Shown here one piece after another: positions 8,844-16,101 of a stretch of DNA of 64,000 bases. A program made the position numbers and the translations under genes. Every line of letters starts with the position of its first letter. Within the stretch, counting starts at the first letter, position 1. The stretch lies in assembly GCF_000934765.1 (NCBI RefSeq), contig NZ_JYNN01000003.1, forward strand, positions 1 to 64,000. Reading direction: 5' to 3'. The notes below the pieces were generated by a model. The model had not been told where the DNA came from. It saw only the letters and a program-made list of their open reading frames with translations, and ran no database searches. Source of the DNA: Thiomicrospira microaerophila (lineage in GTDB: Bacteria; Pseudomonadota; Gammaproteobacteria; Thiomicrospirales; Thiomicrospiraceae).

Positions 8844-11720
8844 TCATAACAGCGCCTTAGGAGGAATGTAATGGCCGAGGTTTTTCGCTACCTGAAAGGT
8901 GGACGCCATCGATCGCAGGTCACTGGCTTGACGGGATAACTCTTCGGTCGCGGCGGTGGTTTCTTCTACTAATGCCGCATTTTGCTGGCCTACACCATCA
9001 ATTTGGTCTATTGCCTGACTCACCTCTTGCACGCCCCTTGCTTGCTCCGAAGACGCTTGCGCAATATCCACCACAAGCTCATTGACTTGAACCACGCCTT
9101 GAGTAATGGTGTTAAAGGCGTGACTCGATTGATCAACCAGCTTGGCACTTTGTTTGATTTGTTGAACATTCGAGTCAATTTTGTGACGAATATCTTGCGC
9201 TGCTGCTGCCGATTTTTGTGCAAGGGCGCGCACTTCACCGGCCACCACGGCAAAGCCTCGCCCATGTTCACCTGCACGCGCTGCTTCGACGGCGGCATTC
9301 AAGGCCAGTAAGTTGGTTTGGAATGAAATCGCATCAATCAGTGCGGTAATCTCGGATATTTCGGTACTCACTGCACTCACACGTTGCATAGACTGAATCG
9401 TATCCTCCATCGTTTTCGCCCCCGACTCGGCTTCTTGTTGTAACTGCAGACTTAGACGTGCGGCATTGGATGAGTTTTTACTCGCATGATCAATACTGCT
9501 GGTCATCTGCTGCATCGAGGCCGATGTTTGCTCTAGCGCCGCCGCTTGTTGCTGGGTACGCGCGGAGAGTTCACCGCTGCCTTGCGTCAACTCTTCGGTC
9601 ATTCTTGACACCACGTCGGCACTTTCAATCAGCCCTTGGGCGGTGCGTGCCAATTGTGAAATAGATTCATTAACGGCTTGTTTTAGCACCCCGAGGTTAC
9701 CCTGATAGTCGCCAGCAACCTGCTGGGTTAAATCGCCCTGACTCATCCCGCGTGTTACCTGCACAATCTCATTGAGCGCGGTTTCTACGTCAGTGATCCC
9801 TTTATTGAAATCCATTCTGAGGGTATTGAGCTCACCGGGCATCGCTTCATTAATGCGATGACTAAAATCGCCCTGCGCCATCGATGAGGAGGCGGCGACT
9901 AGGCTATCGACCATCGATTGCAAGCACACCATAACGCTAACAACCCCTTCGATAATGCATTTAAATTCGCCTTCGATTTGTTCATCGACATGCACAACTT
10001 GTTTAAATTGACCTTCTGATAAGCCATTCAAGGTTTTATTTAAGGTCTCAAAGGTGAGGGCAATACGATCCATACTGCCATTGGTGACTTGTTTTAAGCG
10101 TTCCAGATCCCCTTCCGAGTTAAAGCCAATACGCTCATCAAATCGCCCGGCACTCAGTGCGCGTAATACCTGCGAGACACTGACCACCGCCAACTGAGAA
10201 GCGTTCATCAGGTTGTTATAAGACTCGACCATCCGACCTAACTCATCACGTGAATGACGCGCAACAATCCGTTGGGTAAAGTGCCCCCGACTGGCATTTT
10301 CCATCGCTTGCATCATGGTATTAATCGGCGCCATTAGCTTTTTAAGTGCAAAGAGAATCACCAGGGCAATCAATAAAATGGCCATACCAAATAGTGTCAT
10401 GACGGTATATTCGGTCCAGCGTAATGTATTCGCAAACTCTGTAATATTTTGCTTTACATTCAACTGTAAAAGCGGGTTCTGTTGATCATCTTGAATCTGA
10501 CGCGCGACATACTGCCAAATGATATCTTCTTGACCCTCGGCATCTTGCCATTTATCCGAGGTATAAAACACCTGTCCATCGAGTAGCGTAATCTGCAAGG
10601 GTAAGCCCAATATACGCTCCACTTCGCGCAAATTATGCGCGGGATCGACCATGAGTTCTAAATAACCCAGTACCCGCAAGCCACCATAAGGCATCACGAT
10701 CGAATAAACCGGACGCTGGTCTTGGGTGTGCAAAAACGTCAATGGCGTCATACTTTCTGCGCGATTACGCGCTAATGCGCGCGCTTTATAATCGGGATTC
10801 ATTTGTGTTCCAGGGTTCCAGCCTTCGGCCTTGATTCCTTGAGCTAACAAGTTAAACTGCGCATCATACATCCTTATACCTAAACCTGACAATTCGCCCC
10901 GACCGAATGCACCACTGGAAAAATTTTCAACCAAATAGGATTCCATCTCGGCTTTTGCGGCGATATCCTGTGGGTTCGCGACTAAACGCCGAGATAGGGT
11001 TCTGAAGGTTTGGGTATTTTGTGCGGTGATAATCACCTGTTGCATTTTAGGTTCGGTATAGCGCAACTCGGTTCGCGCAGCCAGTTCGACGGTTTGTGCA
11101 ATATCCTCGACCCACAAGGCTCTGACCTGTTTATCAATGTAGTTAAGCGACAAGAACACCAATGCCGCTAAAGGCAATAAAAACGCCAACAACAGCGCAT
11201 TCGCTTTTGAGCGCAGTTGCCAATCGCGTAGACGCACAAACGGGTTAAACTTTTCTCGCCTTAGCTGACCTTTGGTTAAGGGCACGCCGCCTTCTAGCGC
11301 CATCGCACCGGTATGCAGTAACGGATATAAGCTTTCAGCAAGCGCAATTTGCTCCTCGGTGGCGGGCGTGCGCACTGAGATGTATTCAACAATTTCACCT
11401 TGCGGATTACGAATCGGCGAGGCATTCGCCACCACCCAGTAATGGTTTCCATTTCGCGCTCGGTTTTTTACAATACATTGCCAACTGCGGCCTTGTTTGA
11501 GGGTATCCCATAGGTCTTTAAATGCATTCGCCGGTACATCAGCATGGCGAATAATATTGTGGGGCTGACCAATCAGTTCTTCTCGCGAATAACCACACAC
11601 ATGTGCAAAGTCATCACTGGCATCGGTGATGGTACCAAATAAATCGGTTCGTGAGGTTAACACATAACTTGGAGGGATTATAATTCGCCCTTGTGGCGTT
11701 ACATCGAGTTCAGACAACAT
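8844..11720 (-). CDS. Aer-like PAS chemoreceptor with cache-like periplasmic domain
   Basis: 958 aa. PAS at about 17-125 ([19 protein letters not shown], then [18 protein letters not shown]), transmembrane segments at about 172-192 and 438-460, and a roughly 245-residue periplasmic region with features of a double-cache fold ([37 protein letters not shown]). HAMP and further HAMP-like units ([33 protein letters not shown]) lead into the MCP hairpin with tip [20 protein letters not shown]. Unlike the two receptors beside it, it ends in [14 protein letters not shown] without a tethering pentapeptide, and its signalling domain is clearly diverged from the near-identical pair. The 5' region carries two inverted repeats (11764-11874). 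Confidence 0.9.
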   Translation of the reverse strand: MLSELDVTPQGRIIIPPSYVLTSRTDLFGTITDASDDFAHVCGYSREELIGQPHNIIRHADVPANAFKDLWDTLKQGRSWQCIVKNRARNGNHYWVVANASPIRNPQGEIVEYISVRTPATEEQIALAESLYPLLHTGAMALEGGVPLTKGQLRREKFNPFVRLRDWQLRSKANALLLAFLLPLAALVFLSLNYIDKQVRALWVEDIAQTVELAARTELRYTEPKMQQVIITAQNTQTFRTLSRRLVANPQDIAAKAEMESYLVENFSSGAFGRGELSGLGIRMYDAQFNLLAQGIKAEGWNPGTQMNPDYKARALARNRAESMTPLTFLHTQDQRPVYSIVMPYGGLRVLGYLELMVDPAHNLREVERILGLPLQITLLDGQVFYTSDKWQDAEGQEDIIWQYVARQIQDDQQNPLLQLNVKQNITEFANTLRWTEYTVMTLFGMAILLIALVILFALKKLMAPINTMMQAMENASRGHFTQRIVARHSRDELGRMVESYNNLMNASQLAVVSVSQVLRALSAGRFDERIGFNSEGDLERLKQVTNGSMDRIALTFETLNKTLNGLSEGQFKQVVHVDEQIEGEFKCIIEGVVSVMVCLQSMVDSLVAASSSMAQGDFSHRINEAMPGELNTLRMDFNKGITDVETALNEIVQVTRGMSQGDLTQQVAGDYQGNLGVLKQAVNESISQLARTAQGLIESADVVSRMTEELTQGSGELSARTQQQAAALEQTSASMQQMTSSIDHASKNSSNAARLSLQLQQEAESGAKTMEDTIQSMQRVSAVSTEISEITALIDAISFQTNLLALNAAVEAARAGEHGRGFAVVAGEVRALAQKSAAAAQDIRHKIDSNVQQIKQSAKLVDQSSHAFNTITQGVVQVNELVVDIAQASSEQARGVQEVSQAIDQIDGVGQQNAALVEETTAATEELSRQASDLRSMASTFQVAKNLGHYIPPKALL

Positions 11721-11763
11721 AGATTTGCTCTTCTTTTAGCGTTTAAGTCTCAGGGTATTCAAC

Positions 11764-11813
11764 ATGCAGTGCAAACCCACCTTGCATCACGTAAAAGAAT
11801 GCTTGCACTGCAT
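11764..11813. repeat. Inverted repeat with 11-bp arms upstream of the chemoreceptor at 11720
   Basis: ATGCAGTGCAA (11764-11774) and TTGCACTGCAT (11803-11813) are perfectly complementary with a 28-bp interior. The repeat starts 44 bp upstream of the receptor start and could act as an operator pair or a 5'-UTR hairpin. Confidence 0.5.
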
Positions 11814-11823
11814 ATTTATATAG

Positions 11824-11874
11824 TTAACACCCATGCCAGCTGGCCGGTGCATCGTGCCTTCGCATCGGTGTTAA
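11824..11874. repeat. Second inverted repeat between the rhodanese and the chemoreceptor
   Basis: TTAACACC (11824-11831) pairs with GGTGTTAA (11867-11874). The interior contains the palindrome CCAGCTGG. On the minus strand it lies just past the rhodanese stop (11909) and before an AT-rich TATATAAAT stretch that could be a -10 region for the receptor. No T-run follows, so a simple terminator is unlikely. Confidence 0.4.
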
Positions 11875-11908
11875 TTAAAGATAGATCATTAGAATGGAGG
11901 TATTTGAA

Positions 11909-12337
11909 TTAACGCTCTGCGGGTAACCCGGCACTCGCCCACTCTTCCCAGCCGCCTTGAAAGTAATAGATATTTTTGTAACCGGCCTTGACCGCTTTTG
12001 TTGCTGAATCACCACTGCGCCCACATTTTGGGCCGTTACAGTAGAATACAACGGGCGTTGACTTGGTTGGAATGACGTTGGCTAGACTGGCTTCATCGGT
12101 TTCAATATTAGGCAAAAACACGGCACCTGGAATCCAGCCTGCCGCTTGTCTATCTTGTGGGATACGTGCGTCGACAATCACTAAATCAGGCAAACTTTCT
12201 GCAAGATCCAGTACTTTTTCGGCATTCACTTTCGTTGTACCTGGGACATGGTCCAAAACGGGACCCGCCGCCTGCACACTGCTAAAGCTAAAGAACAACA
12301 CGGCAAGACTCATATACTTCAATAGATTATTTCTCAT
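11909..12337 (-). CDS. Periplasmic single-domain rhodanese-like sulfurtransferase
   Basis: 142 aa. An N-terminal signal peptide (MRNNLLKYMSLAVLFFSFSS, cleaved near VQAAG) is followed by one rhodanese domain: VIVDARIPQDRQAAGWIPGA and the active-site loop FYCNGPKCGRS with the catalytic Cys at about residue 100, then YYFQGGWEEW. Rhodaneses carry sulfane sulfur as a persulfide, and an exported copy fits a sulfur-oxidising lifestyle (inference). An upstream ATG at 12382 gives a 15-residue extension that would bury the signal peptide; GGGAG lies 7 nt before the ATG at 12337, so 12337 is used. Shared box C lies 125 bp upstream, with a TATAAT between. Confidence 0.88.
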   Translation of the reverse strand: MRNNLLKYMSLAVLFFSFSSVQAAGPVLDHVPGTTKVNAEKVLDLAESLPDLVIVDARIPQDRQAAGWIPGAVFLPNIETDEASLANVIPTKSTPVVFYCNGPKCGRSGDSATKAVKAGYKNIYYFQGGWEEWASAGLPAER

Positions 12338-12436
12338 GGTACCACTCCCATTACTTTTATATTTTAAACAATCAAACTGCACTAAATAACTTTCACGCCC
12401 TTGACCAATTGAGCAAGAAAATGAAAAGTTGGGCTA

Positions 12437-12482
12437 ATTATATAATTAATTCGAGTTTTGATTTATTACAAAAAATATCAAT
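12437..12482 (-). promoter_or_regulatory. Putative rhodanese promoter with shared AT-rich box C
   Basis: The box TTTATTACAAAAAATATCAA occupies 12462-12481 and is identical to box A. In gene sense its TTGTAA is followed after 23 bp by TATAAT (12442-12437). The spacing is too long for a standard -35/-10 pair, so the box may be an activator or UP-type site rather than a -35 element. Confidence 0.45.
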
Positions 12483-12519
12483 GCAGAAACTGAGAAAAAC
12501 GACAGGGTATACCAACGAG

Positions 12520-15500
12520 TTAGTCTAGCTCAACCCATTTATCTAATTCAGTGAAATACAACACCCATTTTTGAGCGCGCTGTTCAATTTGATTAAAGAG
12601 TGCGCCATAACGCGCAAGTTGTGGACGGTAATGACTGATTAAACTGGCAAGATAGCTGGCTTGATCCGTCGCGTCGTGTGTCTGTTGCACACTGGTTTTG
12701 TAGTCGATGATCCAACGCGTGCCGGTTTCATCGATAAAGGTGCGGTCAACGATGTGGTTTTCAATCTGCTCGAATTTAGCGGTTAGCGCCAATTCACAGG
12801 CGGCCTCGGCATGGTCGTTTTGCAACGCCCAGCGCAGCCTTGGGTGTGCTAATGCATTGCGCATAGAGTGCTCAACCCGACCAACCGCCTGATTCAAGGC
12901 GGCAGCTGGCACGCCCTGCTCACTCAACCAGCTACGATAAATGGCACGACATTGGGCATTCGGTGGTTGGCGCCAGTGTGCTATACCAATATGCGCGATC
13001 TGTTCAAGCAGCGCATGCACTAAATCGCCAACACGTTGAGCAACCAGGCCTGCTTGATAGTCCCGCGGGGTTTGTTGGTTAGATTCTGCACTTTCGTCTA
13101 GTTGGCGCGTTGCCTTGGCTTTACTGGCTTTTACCGCTGGCAAAGGCTGAGGTGTTTGACTGCGCCAATCTTCTGGCTTATGGGTTTGATAGGGCAAATA
13201 CTTGATCATAGCCGCCGACATTGGGCTGTCGATTGCGCTAGCCGGCATGGCGGCTAGGCGTTCAATTTCTTGGTCAATCAGTGGCAAAAACTCGCCCGCG
13301 ACCTGTCGCCAAAGGGGTGCCAGTAGGCTGGTGCTTGGTGGCTGAATGCGGGTATCTGTGTTTAATGTTCGAGCAGCTTGGCTTGATGAAAGATTCAGGC
13401 TGGCAAACAGATGTAATTGGTTTTCCGCGCGTGTCGCCGCAACATAAAACAAACGACCGTCTTCAAACTGTTGTTTTTGCTGCTCTACCTTCGCAATCAA
13501 TTTATTCAACGCTCCACTTTGCCCGGTTTGATCCAGCGGAGCCAGCACCAACCCTTCGCCCTGTTCACTCGCAAACTCTAGCCAGCTGACGAGTGCGCGC
13601 TCGTTATGGCGCGGCTGTTTTGCCAAGCTAGGCAAGAATACGGTATCAAACTGCAGGCCTTTGGATTTATGCATCGTCATGAGCTGCACCTTCTGCGCTT
13701 CTGGACGGCTATCGCCCCCTGCGTAGAGGGTTTGCACCCAGTTGTCGAGCTGTTGGCTATCCAGCGGTTCTGGGCTTTGATCCCATTGCGCAAGCCCTTC
13801 AAAAAACACCTGCACATTATCCAGCTCTACCTCAGAATCCAGTGTTTGTGCCGCGGCTAATTGCCACCAGGCCTGGTGAACAACCCGTGAAAAAGGCTGT
13901 GAGCCGATCAGCGCCATCGCGCTTTGTAATAGGGGCCAGGCTTGCGCCAAACGCGCTTGGCCCTCGGCTGTGCAGTTCAACCAGGCCTGGTCATCCGCCA
14001 AGCAAGCGGTGACGGGCGCATAAAGTTTGGACTTGTCCGCCCCCAACAAGGCATACAAATCCACCAAGGATAAACCAATAAACGGCGCACGCAATAATGC
14101 AATCCAGGCACCTCGGTCGCTACCATGCAATAACGCACGCGTTAAGGCGAGGCAGTCTTGAATTTCTTGGCGCTGGTTCAAGCCTTCTAACTCAACCGCA
14201 CGAAACGCGATCCCCTGTTGTTTAAGCTGGTAGGCTAAGGGCGCTAAATGCGAGCGCGAGCGCCCTAGCACCGCAATGCGGCCAGCGCCGTCATCCTCCG
14301 CCAACTCACTCATGCGATGCTGAATGATTTCAGCCATCTGCTGCGCTTGCGCAGCGTCAGTCTGATTCACGGCCCAGTGAGTCTGGATTGCGCTATGCAT
14401 CGCCGTTTGGTTTTCGAGCGCGTCTGCACTGGATTGTGCTTTCGCCTGTGCTTGCGCTTGTTCTTGTTCTTGCGCTTGTGGGCTGGGTTGCGCCGGTGCA
14501 TAACTGACCGCCCCCAGCACCAAATCATCTTGTTTAGGAAAGACTTTAGCGAAGGTCTGGTTGTACCAGTTGACCAACGCGGCATTTGAGCGAAAGTTCA
14601 CCGTTAGATTCAACGGCGTTAACGTAAACGCTAAGGCTTGGTTGGTCCAAACCTGCAAGAAATTGCCGACCTCCGCTTCGCGGAAACGGTAAATCGATTG
14701 CATCGGATCGCCCACAATAAACAGGCTGCGCCCATCACCGGGCATCCAGCCGCGTACCAGCTTTTTAACCAAATCAAACTGACCCACACTGGTGTCTTGA
14801 AATTCGTCGATAAGCAGGTGTTGAATTTGATAATCCAATTGCAGTGCTAGATCAGTCGGTGCTTCATCGTCACCCAAGGCTTCGGATGCCGCTTGGGCGA
14901 CTTCGATAAAATCGGTTTCTCCCGCGCTTTTAAAGGCTAATTTTAGATGCGCAACGGCATGCGTCAGCAACCTAATTAAATGCGCCAAATCTTGCCATTG
15001 AAGATCGGTGTATATCGGATCAGGAAGCGTCATTAAATCCGCTAAGCCACTCACGGAGGCATCAGACAAACGGTTGGCCAGTTCAGCCAGCAGCCCTTGC
15101 ATCTTTTCTTTCGGCGCTTTGTCGCCAGCCGGAAAGCCACTACGCGCATCGACTTTTTTACGCAGCTCGCCCTTTTGAGTTAACACAAAACCTGCCAGTT
15201 CACGCCAAGCGCCAAGGTCTTCTAGCTCGAACCCCAAGGGCCAATCGGCTTGCGCCAAGGATTGCAGCGGCACATCAGGCTTATTGCCCAATACAAACCT
15301 CGCCAATTCGGGAAGCTCTTCACCCAGTTCAATAACAGGGCCGAGCTGCATGATCGCTTGCTGGGCTTGCTGTAATACCAAGGCTTCTAAAGCGCTTTCT
15401 AGTTGTTCACGTTGTGCGCCGCCGAGTAAAATCCGCATCCACTGATCTCGCTTTTTCAACATGCTGACCAACTGGTTTTCAGCACGACGATAACGGCCAT

Positions 15501-16101
15501 TCACCAAGCGCAATAACGCCGCACTTTCTGTTTGTACTGCCTCCGAAGCCAGCACCGCGCGCGCGGCCTCGACATATAAGGCATCACTATTTTGCTGTAA
15601 ACTCGGTTGGGTGCCTAGTTTGGATAAAAACGGCATTTGTTGCACCAGATAGCCATTCATTGAATCAATCGTTCGAATGCGCAAACGATTTGGATTATCC
15701 AATAAGCACCAGGCCTGGTCACGATCACGCTGCACTACATCGCGCGCTAAGCGCCAGGTGTTTTGGTCATAGACCTTATCGCTGTCGCACGTTGGATTAA
15801 GCCCCTGTTTAATCGCATGTAATACCCGCTCACGCATTTCAGCGGCGGCTTTTTTAGTAAAGGTCATCGCGACAATCTGCTCGGGCGTTTCCACCCGCGC
15901 TAACAGCGCCAAAAACCGCTGAGTTAACAAAGCGGTTTTGCCTGAACCGGCTGGCGCTTGGACGATGTAAGAAAAATGCGGGTTAATCGCGCTTAAACGC
16001 GCCGCGCTATCGGCTAGGTTATCTTGCTGGAGCGCAGGATGCCAGTTTGGGTTATGGGCGACATGGGTGTTCTCGGCGATGCTTGGGTTGTGGGCGTTCA
16101 T
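12520..16101 (-). CDS. addA: AddA-like UvrD-family helicase/nuclease (exonuclease V beta type)
   Basis: 1193 aa. Superfamily 1 helicase motifs are present: Walker A QAPAGSGKTALLTQ (about 48-61), TFTKKAAAEMRERV, Walker B LLIDEFQDTS, VGDPMQSIYRFR, LMTMHKSKGLQFD and LFYVAATRAENQL. A C-terminal PD-(D/E)XK nuclease follows with IDETGTRWIIDYKTS (DYK at about 1133-1135). The pair with the gene upstream forms an AddAB-type enzyme that resects double-strand breaks for recombination. It starts directly after the stop of the upstream gene (TAGATG junction), with GGAGG inside that gene's end. A low-complexity Gln/Ala stretch lies at about 545-560. Three copies of the CCAGGCCTGG palindrome lie in the coding sequence. 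RecB-like or AdnAB-like naming would also be defensible. Confidence 0.87.
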   Translation of the reverse strand: MNAHNPSIAENTHVAHNPNWHPALQQDNLADSAARLSAINPHFSYIVQAPAGSGKTALLTQRFLALLARVETPEQIVAMTFTKKAAAEMRERVLHAIKQGLNPTCDSDKVYDQNTWRLARDVVQRDRDQAWCLLDNPNRLRIRTIDSMNGYLVQQMPFLSKLGTQPSLQQNSDALYVEAARAVLASEAVQTESAALLRLVNGRYRRAENQLVSMLKKRDQWMRILLGGAQREQLESALEALVLQQAQQAIMQLGPVIELGEELPELARFVLGNKPDVPLQSLAQADWPLGFELEDLGAWRELAGFVLTQKGELRKKVDARSGFPAGDKAPKEKMQGLLAELANRLSDASVSGLADLMTLPDPIYTDLQWQDLAHLIRLLTHAVAHLKLAFKSAGETDFIEVAQAASEALGDDEAPTDLALQLDYQIQHLLIDEFQDTSVGQFDLVKKLVRGWMPGDGRSLFIVGDPMQSIYRFREAEVGNFLQVWTNQALAFTLTPLNLTVNFRSNAALVNWYNQTFAKVFPKQDDLVLGAVSYAPAQPSPQAQEQEQAQAQAKAQSSADALENQTAMHSAIQTHWAVNQTDAAQAQQMAEIIQHRMSELAEDDGAGRIAVLGRSRSHLAPLAYQLKQQGIAFRAVELEGLNQRQEIQDCLALTRALLHGSDRGAWIALLRAPFIGLSLVDLYALLGADKSKLYAPVTACLADDQAWLNCTAEGQARLAQAWPLLQSAMALIGSQPFSRVVHQAWWQLAAAQTLDSEVELDNVQVFFEGLAQWDQSPEPLDSQQLDNWVQTLYAGGDSRPEAQKVQLMTMHKSKGLQFDTVFLPSLAKQPRHNERALVSWLEFASEQGEGLVLAPLDQTGQSGALNKLIAKVEQQKQQFEDGRLFYVAATRAENQLHLFASLNLSSSQAARTLNTDTRIQPPSTSLLAPLWRQVAGEFLPLIDQEIERLAAMPASAIDSPMSAAMIKYLPYQTHKPEDWRSQTPQPLPAVKASKAKATRQLDESAESNQQTPRDYQAGLVAQRVGDLVHALLEQIAHIGIAHWRQPPNAQCRAIYRSWLSEQGVPAAALNQAVGRVEHSMRNALAHPRLRWALQNDHAEAACELALTAKFEQIENHIVDRTFIDETGTRWIIDYKTSVQQTHDATDQASYLASLISHYRPQLARYGALFNQIEQRAQKWVLYFTELDKWVELD
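13866..13877. repeat. Dispersed palindrome ACCAGGCCTGGT, copy 1
   Basis: Inside addA, read as part of HQAWW. Confidence 0.85.
13980..13991. repeat. Dispersed palindrome ACCAGGCCTGGT, copy 2
   Basis: Inside addA, only 114 bp from copy 1, read as DQAWL. Confidence 0.85.
14441..14479. repeat. Hexamer-type low-complexity repeat in addA
   Basis: Tandem CTTGNN triplet pairs encode an alternating Gln/Ala/Glu stretch (AQEQEQAQAQAKAQ) in the middle of the helicase, probably a disordered linker prone to length change. Confidence 0.6.
15708..15719. repeat. Dispersed palindrome ACCAGGCCTGGT, copy 3
   Basis: Inside addA, read as DQAWC. Confidence 0.85.

Noticed and set aside
11721-11908. Possible c-di-GMP (GEMM) or other known riboswitch in the structured chemoreceptor leader
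   Set aside because: The conserved GEMM core elements are not present on either strand; only simple inverted repeats are seen.
13044-13053. One-mismatch palindromes at 13044 (CCAGGCCTGC), 38674 (CCAGGCCTGC) and 50475 (ACAGGCCTGG)
   Set aside because: Not counted as copies because the palindrome is broken; they may be decayed sites but could also reflect the protein motif alone.
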